Source of the DNA: CAZPEV01 sp964585635
GTDB taxonomy: Bacteria > Zixibacteria > MSB-5A5 > GN15 > JAAZOE01
Length of the DNA stretch: 21,907 nt
Assembly: GCA_964585635.1 (NCBI GenBank)
Contig: CAZPEV010000041.1
Span: 1-21,907 of the forward strand
Direction: 5' to 3'
Shown here: piece after piece, positions 15,569 through 21,907 of the stretch
Layout: the number at the start of each line of letters is the position of its first letter
How positions within the stretch are numbered: position 1 is the first letter of the stretch
The notes under the pieces: model-generated
Database searches by the model: none
The model's input: the letters and a program-made list of their open reading frames with translations, nothing else
Told to the model about the DNA's origin: nothing
Position numbers and translations under genes: made by a program

Positions 15569-15991
15569 ATGGAGTTTTCTTCAGACGTCTTAATCGAATT
15601 CGGGCTCAATCTGACCGGGTACCTGTTGGTCGCCCTGCTGGTGTACCTGATGGTCTCGCGACGGCGGTCGACGCGGGCGGCGGCCCGCATCCAGAGCGCC
15701 ATCGCCCCCCCGGCGGCGGCCTCGGCCGCACCGCCTCAGATTCGTACGGAATCGGCCGCGCCGCAATTCATTTCCCTGGCGTCGAACCGCGCGGGTGACG
15801 GAAGAGGGGCGCCGCGTCCGGCCGGCGCTGAGCCGGTCTCGGGAGCGGATCGGCGCCAGGCCAACCGGCGGGCGATCTATGCCGAGGCCCGGCGGCTGTT
15901 GGCACGCGGAGCCTCGTCCCGTGATCTAGTGCAAAAATTGCCGTTGACCGAGGCGGAAATCGAGCTGCTGTCGGCCATCGGCAACGCCTGA
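15569..15991 (+). CDS. Single-span membrane protein, DUF2802/DUF6115 (SwrB)-like
   Basis: The 140-residue product has one N-terminal membrane helix (about residues 8-30), an RRRSTR stop-transfer segment, a Pro/Ala-rich linker (44-95), and a compact C-terminal helical unit (about 97-138). The last unit has the pattern AEARRLLARGASSRDLVQKL then PLTEAEIELLSAI. This architecture, and its place just after the flagellar sigma gene, match SwrB of Bacillus (DUF6115) and the DUF2802 proteins near fliA in gammaproteobacteria. SwrB activates the flagellar type III secretion apparatus; a similar role here is an inference from architecture and position. A purine-rich AGGAAAGGAAG tract precedes the ATG. 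Confidence 0.72.
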   Translation: MEFSSDVLIEFGLNLTGYLLVALLVYLMVSRRRSTRAAARIQSAIAPPAAASAAPPQIRTESAAPQFISLASNRAGDGRGAPRPAGAEPVSGADRRQANRRAIYAEARRLLARGASSRDLVQKLPLTEAEIELLSAIGNA

Positions 15992-16025
15992 GGAATGACA
16001 TGGTAGGATGGAAAGGACATCAAGC

Positions 16026-17198
16026 ATGATTATGGAATCTCCGCTCTTTCTGTCCCGGGTGGAATGCCCGGTATGCGGTACCGTCAACGCGTATGAAACG
16101 ATCCGGGTGGGGGCCTATACCGAGGGGGAACGGATGACGGACTTTTGCCCAGCGTATATCAAATGGCGCAACCCCAAGTATCAAAAGTGCCCTCCCTTGC
16201 TGTTTTTCGCCGTCACCTGTTCGAACTGTCACTATACGCGCGAATTTAATAGCAAATACAAAGAATGGGCCAAGGACAATAACTTTCGGGCCTATCGCCA
16301 GAAGGCCATTCGCGACAAACACCTCAGCCTGCTGGCGACCGAAATGTCTTTTCTCCGGCTGGCGGGAGGAGCGCTGGATCGCGAGCAATATCCCGACGAA
16401 ACGGCGATCCTCAAACTGCTCTTGGCCGTGTACGACGAGGAGCTCAATGACCACCCCTCCGATCTGGACCTGGGACGGTTCTATTTGCGCGTGGCCTGGA
16501 TGTTTCGTCGCCGAAACGCCGGCCGGGAGGAGGGGCAGGAGGTGCTGCCGCCGGATCATCTTGATGATATTGAACGGGCCGTGAGCGACTTGCGGAATTG
16601 GCTGGGCGGATTAGGGCGGAATATCGATTATCTGCGGAGCGCGGTGGATGCCTACGGCGAGCACCAGGCGCCGTCGGAAACCGAGGGCGAATCGTTCGCC
16701 GAGCGGTATCAAGCGGCCTTGGCCGGGGTGGTGACCTGGCACGAAGCGGGCAAGGAAATGTTGTCGCAATTCGAAAGCTGCCTGGCTGATTCACGCCGGG
16801 CGCCGGACCAGACGCCGTCCTCTTCCTCGTCCGCGTCGTTTCGCGAATATCCCAGCTTTGATGAGTTTCTCCTGCGCTTGGCTCAGGTCTGGAACGGGGT
16901 GCCAAGGACGGAGTTGGACGCCATGAAGGCGGCCGTTAAGCACTATATCGTTGCTTTCGAGACGGGAAAAGAGATATCGCGCGGGAATCAGGCGTTACAG
17001 GCGGCCTATCTGATCGCGGAGTTGTCGCGGCAGATCGGCGATACCGACTGCGCCCGGCAATATTTCAATACCACCATCAAGATGGGACAGGAGTTTATCA
17101 ACGAGATCAAGGGGGATCGGGTCCGCACCGCCTTGGCTCGCAAGATTCTGGAATTGGCTATGGCCCAGGGGAAAAAGAACTTGGCGCAGGTGAGGTAA
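16026..17198 (+). CDS. DUF2225 zinc-ribbon protein with TPR-like C-terminus
   Basis: This 390-residue protein opens with a zinc-ribbon-like module: CPVC (14-17), further Cys at 41 and 55, and CSNC (65-68). This is the pattern I associate with DUF2225, in which a bound metal and a conserved nP.Y segment occur. The remainder (about 130-390) is helical, with repeated stretches such as AILKLLLAVYDEEL and QALQAAYLIAELSRQIGDTD followed by CARQYFNTTIKMGQEF, resembling tetratricopeptide repeats. It has no signal peptide, so it should be cytosolic. I chose ATG 16026, with GAAAGGA at 16011-16017, over ATG 16008, which directly abuts its AGG. DUF2225 proteins are not classical flagellar parts. Placement between the SwrB-like gene and two PilZ genes suggests a scaffold or regulatory role. 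Confidence 0.8.
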   Translation: MIMESPLFLSRVECPVCGTVNAYETIRVGAYTEGERMTDFCPAYIKWRNPKYQKCPPLLFFAVTCSNCHYTREFNSKYKEWAKDNNFRAYRQKAIRDKHLSLLATEMSFLRLAGGALDREQYPDETAILKLLLAVYDEELNDHPSDLDLGRFYLRVAWMFRRRNAGREEGQEVLPPDHLDDIERAVSDLRNWLGGLGRNIDYLRSAVDAYGEHQAPSETEGESFAERYQAALAGVVTWHEAGKEMLSQFESCLADSRRAPDQTPSSSSSASFREYPSFDEFLLRLAQVWNGVPRTELDAMKAAVKHYIVAFETGKEISRGNQALQAAYLIAELSRQIGDTDCARQYFNTTIKMGQEFINEIKGDRVRTALARKILELAMAQGKKNLAQVR

Positions 17199-17201
17199 AT
17201 C

Positions 17202-17957
17202 GTGGCGACGGCCCGCACAGCAACGCCGCCGGTGATGGTCGGCATCTGGGAGCGGCTGCAACTGCACACCGGCCTGGCCGGCAGCGAGGGAGTGTACAGT
17301 TGCCGCGTAGCCGATATTTATCCTGATCGGCTGATGATCAGTCGGCCGATCTTTGACTATGGCCACTCGCTACTGGCCGATAATCGCCGGGTCGATGTTA
17401 CCTTCACCCGCGCCGATGCCGCCTATACCTTTACAGCCCGGCTGCAGGAATCGGAGCCCCGGTCGTCGGAGTCGATGTTTCTCACCGAATTGGGGGAAGT
17501 CCATCGGTTCCAGCGCCGCCGTTTTGTCCGCTTGGATATCAGCGAGCCGGTCGGATATCAGCTCTTTCGCCGGCCCTTGACGGCCCCGGTCAGCATCAGC
17601 GCCGCCGCGTTTCGTTTCTCCCGTTCGATTAACATCTCGGCCGGGGGCATGCTCCTTCTCGTCTCCGATGACGTTAAGGCCGGCGATCTCATGCTGCTGG
17701 ACTTCACTCGGGCTTCGATACAGCAGTTCCCCCGCAACGCCGTGGCCATCTGCCGCCATAATCGCCCCGATATCGAAAATGGTCCGGCGGCCGGAGTGGA
17801 GCTGCTTCTCAGCGAGGATATCACTCTTCATCTCAGCCCGGGCGAAACGACCCATCTGCCGGAAGTGGCGACGCGGTTTGATATCCGCCGTCAGAACGCT
17901 TTGGTGGCCGAATTGTTCGCGTTGCAGGTGTCCCTGCGTCAGAAAGGATTGCTCTGA
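17202..17957 (+). CDS. YcgR-like PilZ-domain c-di-GMP effector (flagellar brake)
   Basis: This 251-residue protein has an N-terminal YcgR-N/PilZN-like beta domain (about residues 13-95; GVYSCRVADIYPDRLMISRP then a TFTRADAAYTFTARL strand pair) and a PilZ domain (about 104-208). Both c-di-GMP motifs are intact: RRRFVR at 105-110 and NISAGG at 144-149. In YcgR/MotI-type proteins, binding of c-di-GMP lets the protein slow the motor through FliM, FliG or MotA. A brake role here is a family-based inference. The start is GTG at 17202, three bases after the DUF2225 stop, with GTGAGG at 17190-17195. Its stop overlaps the next start by one base. Confidence 0.88.
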   Translation: MATARTATPPVMVGIWERLQLHTGLAGSEGVYSCRVADIYPDRLMISRPIFDYGHSLLADNRRVDVTFTRADAAYTFTARLQESEPRSSESMFLTELGEVHRFQRRRFVRLDISEPVGYQLFRRPLTAPVSISAAAFRFSRSINISAGGMLLLVSDDVKAGDLMLLDFTRASIQQFPRNAVAICRHNRPDIENGPAAGVELLLSEDITLHLSPGETTHLPEVATRFDIRRQNALVAELFALQVSLRQKGLL

Positions 17958-18217
17958 TGGCCCGATTATCCGACGATGGCACCCTCACCATCGGTGAGCG
18001 GATAATGCTGGATATCGGGGCCCTGGCGACTACCGACGTCCGGACGGCGTTCTGCGGCGTAATGTCTATTGTCCCGGAAGATTTTTCCCATCATTTCTCC
18101 CGCCCGGTGTCGGCGCAAATGCCGGCGATGCCAGGCGGTTTCACGCGAAAGAAACAGAATGAGCTGGAAGCCTTTTTGTCGAGGCGGTCCGGCCGAACGA
18201 TACAGAGGAGGTCATGA
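17957..18217 (+). CDS. Small unknown protein between the two PilZ genes
   Basis: This 86-residue protein is tightly coupled on both sides. Its ATG shares one base with the upstream stop (TGATG), and its stop overlaps the next start by four bases (ATGA). It has no signal peptide, membrane span or recognised motif. The first 40 residues look moderately hydrophobic (GERIMLDIGALATTDVRTAF). The C-terminal third is basic (NELEAFLSRRSGRTIQRRS). I do not recognise a family. The double coupling and lack of alternative coding in this gap are the main evidence that it is translated. A small partner of one of the PilZ proteins is possible but unproven. Confidence 0.6.
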   Translation: MARLSDDGTLTIGERIMLDIGALATTDVRTAFCGVMSIVPEDFSHHFSRPVSAQMPAMPGGFTRKKQNELEAFLSRRSGRTIQRRS

Positions 18218-18750
18218 TGACGCTCAATAGGACTCAGGACAGGGGCGTACCGCCCTCAACGACGGTTGATTTTGAAGTGCGCCCCCCGTTTCAGATCATG
18301 GAAGACAATCGGCGGCGGTTTATCCGGATCGACATCGACGAACCGATCACCTTCACCACCATTAAATCGGCCGAGGGAGGTTTCTGGCCGGCCGGCGACG
18401 GCCCGGGAGGAACCGGCGAGATTCTTAACATCTCCGCCGGCGGCATCCTTATGTATACCGCCGAGCCGATCATGGAGCAGGCGGTTCTGCTCATGTCGCT
18501 GCACATCGAAGAATGCGAGGTGATCGATAATATCCTCGGCCTCGTCAAGCGGATCGAGATCGATTCGGGCGGCTACCTGGTCGGTGTGGAGTCGATCACC
18601 CGGGAGAAGCTGGAGAATCATCTTGACAGCCTGCAGATCGCACAGCTGCCGACCACCATGGCCTCGTTCACGGAGCGACTGCAAACGCTGCTCAATCGGT
18701 ACATTTATTCCCGCAAGCTGGGTACGGAGACCAATGATCAGAAAGCATAA
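18214..18750 (+). CDS. Second PilZ-domain protein (single PilZ, no YcgR-N domain)
   Basis: The 178-residue product has a short N-terminal tail, then one PilZ domain with both ligand motifs present: RRRFIR at 33-38 and NISAGG at 72-77. The C-terminal 40 residues are helical (ITREKLENHLDSLQIAQLP then FTERLQTLLNRYIYSRKL). Unlike its neighbour it lacks the YcgR-N domain, so it is a different class of c-di-GMP effector. AGAGGAGG at 18203-18210 supports the ATG at 18214; the adjacent ATG at 18217 is also possible. It overlaps the 86-residue gene by 4 bases and the following gene by 17 bases. Local duplication of the two PilZ proteins is possible, but they share little outside the binding motifs. 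Confidence 0.86.
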   Translation: MMTLNRTQDRGVPPSTTVDFEVRPPFQIMEDNRRRFIRIDIDEPITFTTIKSAEGGFWPAGDGPGGTGEILNISAGGILMYTAEPIMEQAVLLMSLHIEECEVIDNILGLVKRIEIDSGGYLVGVESITREKLENHLDSLQIAQLPTTMASFTERLQTLLNRYIYSRKLGTETNDQKA

Positions 18751-19333
18751 ATGGCTGACGGCCGCGCTGGCCGTGGCGATCACGGCCGCCGCCGCTGAGG
18801 CTCAGACGCCGCCGCGCACGGCAGGGGTAATCTGCGAGCAGACGACGCCGATCCCCGATTTTCACCTGGTGGAGCGGCTGGAGCGCGCGCTTCAAACTCA
18901 GACCGGCGCGAAGGTCATATCTCACGGTCGGGATACGACGGCGCGGTTTGGCGCGGGTCAGGATATCGAACAGATGCTGACGTGGGGGCAGCAGGCGGGG
19001 TGCCGATACGTCGTCATGCTTCAGATTGAAGAGCGCCGACTGGCAACCCGCAAGCAGACCTCCATACCGTATCTTCTGTCTCGGTATGTGGTCGAGGGAC
19101 GGTTGTCGGGGACCTACACGCTGATCGACGTCTCCAAAGGCAAGGTAGCCGGTCCCTGGAAGCTGGCCACGCGCCTGACCGGCCCGCGCCGCTGGCAGGT
19201 GGCTGACGATTACCCGGATGACCCGGATTTGATGATTTCCGCGCCGGGCAAGATAACCTTTCTGAAGGATCTCGAAGACAAGGCGGTCATGGAAATGATG
19301 CTCCAGTTGCAGCCGCGCATGAGAGGACGGTAG
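18734..19333 (+). CDS. Exported protein of unknown function
   Basis: The 199-residue product has a clear Sec-type signal peptide: basic MIRKHK, a hydrophobic Ala/Leu core, and a likely cut after AEA at residue 23. No lipobox Cys is present, so it is probably a soluble periplasmic protein. The mature part has alternating helices and strands (FHLVERLERALQTQTGAKVI, then QQAGCRYVVMLQIEERRLAT, then LSGTYTLIDVSKGKVAGPWK). This layout recalls TolB-N/CsgG-like or FlgT-like periplasmic domains, but that resemblance is an impression only. An upstream in-frame start at 18584 would lie deep inside the PilZ gene and would bury the signal peptide, so I chose ATG 18734 (GGAGA at 18726-18730). It is the only exported product among the accessory genes. 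Confidence 0.72.
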   Translation: MIRKHKWLTAALAVAITAAAAEAQTPPRTAGVICEQTTPIPDFHLVERLERALQTQTGAKVISHGRDTTARFGAGQDIEQMLTWGQQAGCRYVVMLQIEERRLATRKQTSIPYLLSRYVVEGRLSGTYTLIDVSKGKVAGPWKLATRLTGPRRWQVADDYPDDPDLMISAPGKITFLKDLEDKAVMEMMLQLQPRMRGR

Positions 19334-19335
19334 GC

Positions 19336-20175
19336 GTGCCCAAAAGGCCTCATGGACCGCGCACGGGAGATTCGCGTCAGTTGGGCGTTGTGGCCGAAAT
19401 CGGCCGGACCCTGCGCGAACGACCCTTGGGCCGCAAGACCCTGCGGGGCGTGTTGGCGATGGTGCGCCGGATAACGCCGGTGGAATCATCGACGCTGTAC
19501 CTTCTTGACCGCAAGCAAGACCACCTGAATCCGGTCGTGTCGCGAGGGGGGACGGCCAACGCGGTCGATTTCCTGCGTTTTCAGCAGGGATTCGGATTGG
19601 TGGGATGGGTGGCCCGGGAGCACCAGCCGATTCTGATTCGCGGTCGCGATCCCCATCTGGACGGCGTGCGTGAGCATCATGACAGCATCCTGGTCCTGCC
19701 GCTGTTGGCATACGATGAATTGGTCGGCGTTCTCTGCTTCACGCATCGGGACCCGGACGGGTTCGATGATGATCGCCATCACCTTTTGGAACTGGTCGCC
19801 GATCAGGTGACCCGATCCATCGAACGGGTCATGTACCGCCGGGAAGTGGACCTGCGCCTTCGCCTGTTGTCGCGGATGCACCGCCGGGATGACACCGCCG
19901 AACCGTCGGCACGGTCCTCTATGGCAACAGCGGCCGCGCTGGCTGCCGAAGTAAACGGTGAAATTGACCATCCGGTGGCGGTGATCATCGGCCAGGCCCA
20001 CATGATTGAACTGGAGGGGGCGGGTGCGTCGGCCGCCGTCAGCGCCTGCCTGGGGTCAATCGTGGCTGAAGCCCGCCGGATTTCCCTGATTACGCATAAA
20101 CTAACGCAGATCAGCCGTCTGGTGACCGATAGGAATCCGGATGGCGCCGACAACGCCCGGCCAGAAAAGTCATAG
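19336..20175 (+). CDS. GAF-domain protein with degenerate histidine-kinase dimerisation domain
   Basis: The 279-residue product has a GAF domain (about residues 14-165; VESSTLYLLDRKQDHLNPVV then FGLVGWVAREHQPILIRG and LVLPLLAYDELVGVLCF). A linker follows, then a DHp/HisKA-like two-helix unit (about 195-262). The family H-box usually reads like AHEINNPLAVI. Here it is VNGEIDHPVAVIIGQ, so Gly208 occupies the phosphoacceptor His position; a His at 212 is at a different helix position. The pattern EARRISLITHKLTQISRL at 245-262 matches the second DHp helix. There is no ATPase domain. It is best viewed as a pseudokinase-like sensor or partner, not an active kinase. The GTG at 19336 starts two bases after the preceding stop. 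It is followed by a PAS-GAF kinase. Confidence 0.8.
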   Translation: MPKRPHGPRTGDSRQLGVVAEIGRTLRERPLGRKTLRGVLAMVRRITPVESSTLYLLDRKQDHLNPVVSRGGTANAVDFLRFQQGFGLVGWVAREHQPILIRGRDPHLDGVREHHDSILVLPLLAYDELVGVLCFTHRDPDGFDDDRHHLLELVADQVTRSIERVMYRREVDLRLRLLSRMHRRDDTAEPSARSSMATAAALAAEVNGEIDHPVAVIIGQAHMIELEGAGASAAVSACLGSIVAEARRISLITHKLTQISRLVTDRNPDGADNARPEKS

Positions 20176-20193
20176 ATCGATGGGAGAAAGCTG

Positions 20194-21907
20194 ATGATAG
20201 CAGTGGATTATGCCGCCCCGACAGAGGCGCGGCGCGAAGGGGGCTTTCTCGACTATACGTTGTCCAACCAGGTCGGTTTGTTTGTCGTCGATACCGAGGG
20301 ACGGCTGCGGAACGTCAATAATCGGGCCGCGGCCATCTTCGGCTTCTCCGATTGCCAGGATGCCGACGGTCGGCCGGTTTCTCAGTTGGAATTCTTCTTC
20401 TCGCAGGCGGTTATCGAGCGGCTGTTGCGATTGCTTTCGGGCGGAGAGCCGTTCACGGTTTCGTGTTTTCCCGGCACAAATCTGGCGGGACACTTCGCCT
20501 ATTATCGTCTCTCCTGCAACCGTGCTGAGGAGAATGAGCGGCCGATCGGCGTCTTTGGCGTGATCGAGGATGTCAGCGTGCAGGCCAGGCAGCAACAGGA
20601 GCTGAGAAGTCGAGTCGATGAACTGTCGACGCTGGCGCAGATTTCCCAGGTCGTTTCCTCGGCGCTCGACACCGAGGAAGTGCTCAAAGTCATCCTGATC
20701 GGCGTCACCGCGCGACAAGGACTGGGATTCAATCGGGCCTTCCTGTTTCTTCTCGATGACGACGGGAAAATGCTCAGTGGGCGGTTGGCGATCGGACCGA
20801 CCAACGCTGAGGAAGCGGGCCGAATTTGGAGTTCGCTGGAGCATGATAATCGTTCCCTATCCGAAATTCTGTCGCTCTATCAGGAGGAATCGGAACGGAG
20901 CAACCACAATCTAACCGATCTCATTCGGGGAACCCGGATCGACATCACCAACGGCTCGCTCTTTGCCCAGGCGATGAAAAACCAGACGCCCATCGTGGTG
21001 GAGTACGACACCGAACTGGATTATGTGACCGACCGGATTCTGCATCGGCTGGGCGAGAAACGGGTGGCGATGACGCCACTGGTGTCCCGGGGAAAGCCGA
21101 TCGGATTGCTGGTGGTCGACAACGCCATCACCCGGAAGGAAATCACCGATCATGACCGCCAATTCCTGAAGCTGATCGCCGATCAGACGGCGGCGGCCGT
21201 GGAGCGTTCCTATCTCTATCGGGACCTCAAGGATCGGGCCAGGGAACTGGAGGAGATCAACCGCAAGTTGGCGGAGACCCAGAACCAGATCATCGAGGCG
21301 GAGAAGATGTCGGTGATCGGCGAAATCACCTCGGCCGTGGCGCATGAGTTGCGCAACCCTCTGACCATCATCGGCGGGTTCGCTCATCTGATGTACAAGA
21401 ATTTGGAACCCGGTTCTCCGGACGGCGAATACCTGAATATTATCGTCTCGGAAACGCAGCGGGCGGAGGCGGTCGTGACCGACGTGCTTGATTTCTCCCG
21501 CGCCTCCAAGACCCGCGACCGGCTGCTGGACCTGAATAATCTGGTAGGGACGGCGCTGGAGATGCTGAAGGTTCGACTGGGGCCGGGACAATGTCAGATT
21601 CATCTGACGACGGAGCCGTTTGAATTGCCGCTGTGGGGCAATCCCGACCAACTCATGCATGCCCTCTATCAGGTGTTTTGGTCGTTGATCCAGGATTTAC
21701 CGTGCGAGGTTCCCCGTGTCAGCACCTTTGCGCAGGACGGCACCGTCCGGCTGGAGGTCGCTTTTGCCCGGGACGGCGGCCATCAGGACAAGGTGGATAA
21801 GGTTCTGAAGCAGTACTTTTGCGGCGGCAGCAGCTCCAAGCGGCTGTCCTTGATCGTCGCCGAGGAGACGCTCAATCTGTGTTTCGAGGAAGGGGACGTG
21901 GAAGCCC
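20194..21907 (+). CDS. PAS-GAF sensor histidine kinase with atypical ATP-binding domain (3' end outside window)
   Basis: The frame is open from ATG 20194 (GGGAG at 20182-20186) to the window end: 571 codons, no stop, so it is 3' truncated. The order is a PAS-like domain (about 18-130; NQVGLFVVDTEGRLRNVNNR), a GAF domain (about 143-350), a coiled coil (350-382; ELEEINRKLAETQNQIIEAE), then a HisKA domain with an intact H-box, VAHELRNPLTIIGGF, His384. The following ATPase-like region (from about 455) keeps GNPDQL but lacks the Asn of the N-box (the stretch reads YQVFWSLIQDLP, 492-503). It has only a fragment of the G1 box (ARDGGH, 525-530), and its G2/ATP-lid region reads SSSKRLSLIVAEE without the usual GTGLGL glycines. 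ATP binding may be lost or changed. By neighbourhood it may be a FlrB/FleS-like flagellar regulator; the partner response regulator would be to the right. Confidence 0.85.
   Translation, partial: MIAVDYAAPTEARREGGFLDYTLSNQVGLFVVDTEGRLRNVNNRAAAIFGFSDCQDADGRPVSQLEFFFSQAVIERLLRLLSGGEPFTVSCFPGTNLAGHFAYYRLSCNRAEENERPIGVFGVIEDVSVQARQQQELRSRVDELSTLAQISQVVSSALDTEEVLKVILIGVTARQGLGFNRAFLFLLDDDGKMLSGRLAIGPTNAEEAGRIWSSLEHDNRSLSEILSLYQEESERSNHNLTDLIRGTRIDITNGSLFAQAMKNQTPIVVEYDTELDYVTDRILHRLGEKRVAMTPLVSRGKPIGLLVVDNAITRKEITDHDRQFLKLIADQTAAAVERSYLYRDLKDRARELEEINRKLAETQNQIIEAEKMSVIGEITSAVAHELRNPLTIIGGFAHLMYKNLEPGSPDGEYLNIIVSETQRAEAVVTDVLDFSRASKTRDRLLDLNNLVGTALEMLKVRLGPGQCQIHLTTEPFELPLWGNPDQLMHALYQVFWSLIQDLPCEVPRVSTFAQDGTVRLEVAFARDGGHQDKVDKVLKQYFCGGSSSKRLSLIVAEETLNLCFEEGDVEA

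Noticed and set aside
16737..16751. TGGCACGAAGCGGGC, a GG-N10-GC match to the sigma-54 consensus
   Set aside because: The -24 half is perfect but the -12 half has only GC and lacks TTGC. It is in the middle of the DUF2225 coding region with no gene start nearby.
17376..17383. GCCGATAA, an exact match to the sigma-28 -10 element
   Set aside because: No TAAA-like -35 is present 15 bases upstream (CTAT instead), and it lies inside the YcgR-like coding sequence.
18584..18733. In-frame upstream extension of the exported protein
   Set aside because: It would overlap the PilZ gene by 167 bases and place a basic, unconserved stretch before an otherwise clean signal peptide.
18692..19711. A 339-codon open frame on the - strand opposite the exported protein and the GAF gene
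   Set aside because: It is Arg/Pro/His-rich with no recognisable domain and runs antisense to two better-supported genes. Long antisense open frames are expected in GC-rich DNA.
1..21907. tRNA, rRNA, CRISPR arrays, insertion sequences or prophage parts
   Set aside because: I saw no direct-repeat arrays, transposase-like genes, terminal inverted repeats or tRNA cloverleaf motifs. The block is continuous, same-strand coding DNA.

Overview
The window is one strand of a large flagellar gene cluster from a GC-rich motile bacterium. Every gene I can support lies on the + strand, mostly with overlaps or gaps of a few bases. The order is 'fliK - flgD - small flagellar operon protein - flgE - flbD - fliL - fliM - fliN - fliO - fliP - fliQ // fliR - flhB - flhA - flhF - flhG - fliA - two small flagellar-operon proteins - DUF2225 protein - PilZ (YcgR-like) - small unknown - PilZ - secreted unknown - GAF protein - histidine kinase'. 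fliK is cut by the left edge and the kinase by the right edge. This order is close to the Bacillus fla/che operon but lacks the cheY and che genes found there. Together with a sigma-54 promoter it suggests a non-Firmicute bacterium, possibly a Zixibacteria/FCB- or deltaproteobacteria-like lineage. That placement is an inference from gene order and base composition only; no rRNA or taxonomic marker is present.

Left part (1-8316): hook construction (hook-length control FliK, hook cap FlgD, hook protein FlgE), the switch/C-ring (FliM, FliN), the stator-associated FliL, and the first export-gate proteins (FliO, FliP, FliQ). Two RNA hairpins stand out: a double hairpin in the 97-base leader of flgE, and a 14-bp stem at the end of flbD just upstream of the fliL start.

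Middle part (8317-15238): a 175-base gap separates fliQ from fliR. It carries a near-consensus sigma-54 (-24/-12) promoter just ahead of fliR. From there run the rest of the export gate (FliR, FlhB, FlhA), the flagellar placement/number pair FlhF and FlhG, and the flagellar sigma factor FliA. FlhB has NPTA instead of the usual NPTH autocleavage motif. FlhF has lost several GTPase motif residues, and its partner FlhG lacks the N-terminal DQAxxLR activator motif. These two losses may have happened together.

Right part (15239-21907): an accessory block with no standard flagellar name. It has a small charged protein, a single-membrane-span SwrB/DUF2802-like protein, a zinc-ribbon DUF2225 protein, two c-di-GMP-binding PilZ proteins flanking an unrecognised 86-residue protein, an exported unknown, and two GAF-containing signalling proteins. 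The first of those two is a kinase-like protein whose phosphoacceptor His is replaced by Gly and which has no ATPase domain. The second has a PAS-GAF-DHp architecture with an intact His but an apparently degenerate ATP-binding domain. I infer that this block couples c-di-GMP and other signals to flagellar gene expression or motor control. It is the best candidate here for an undescribed system.
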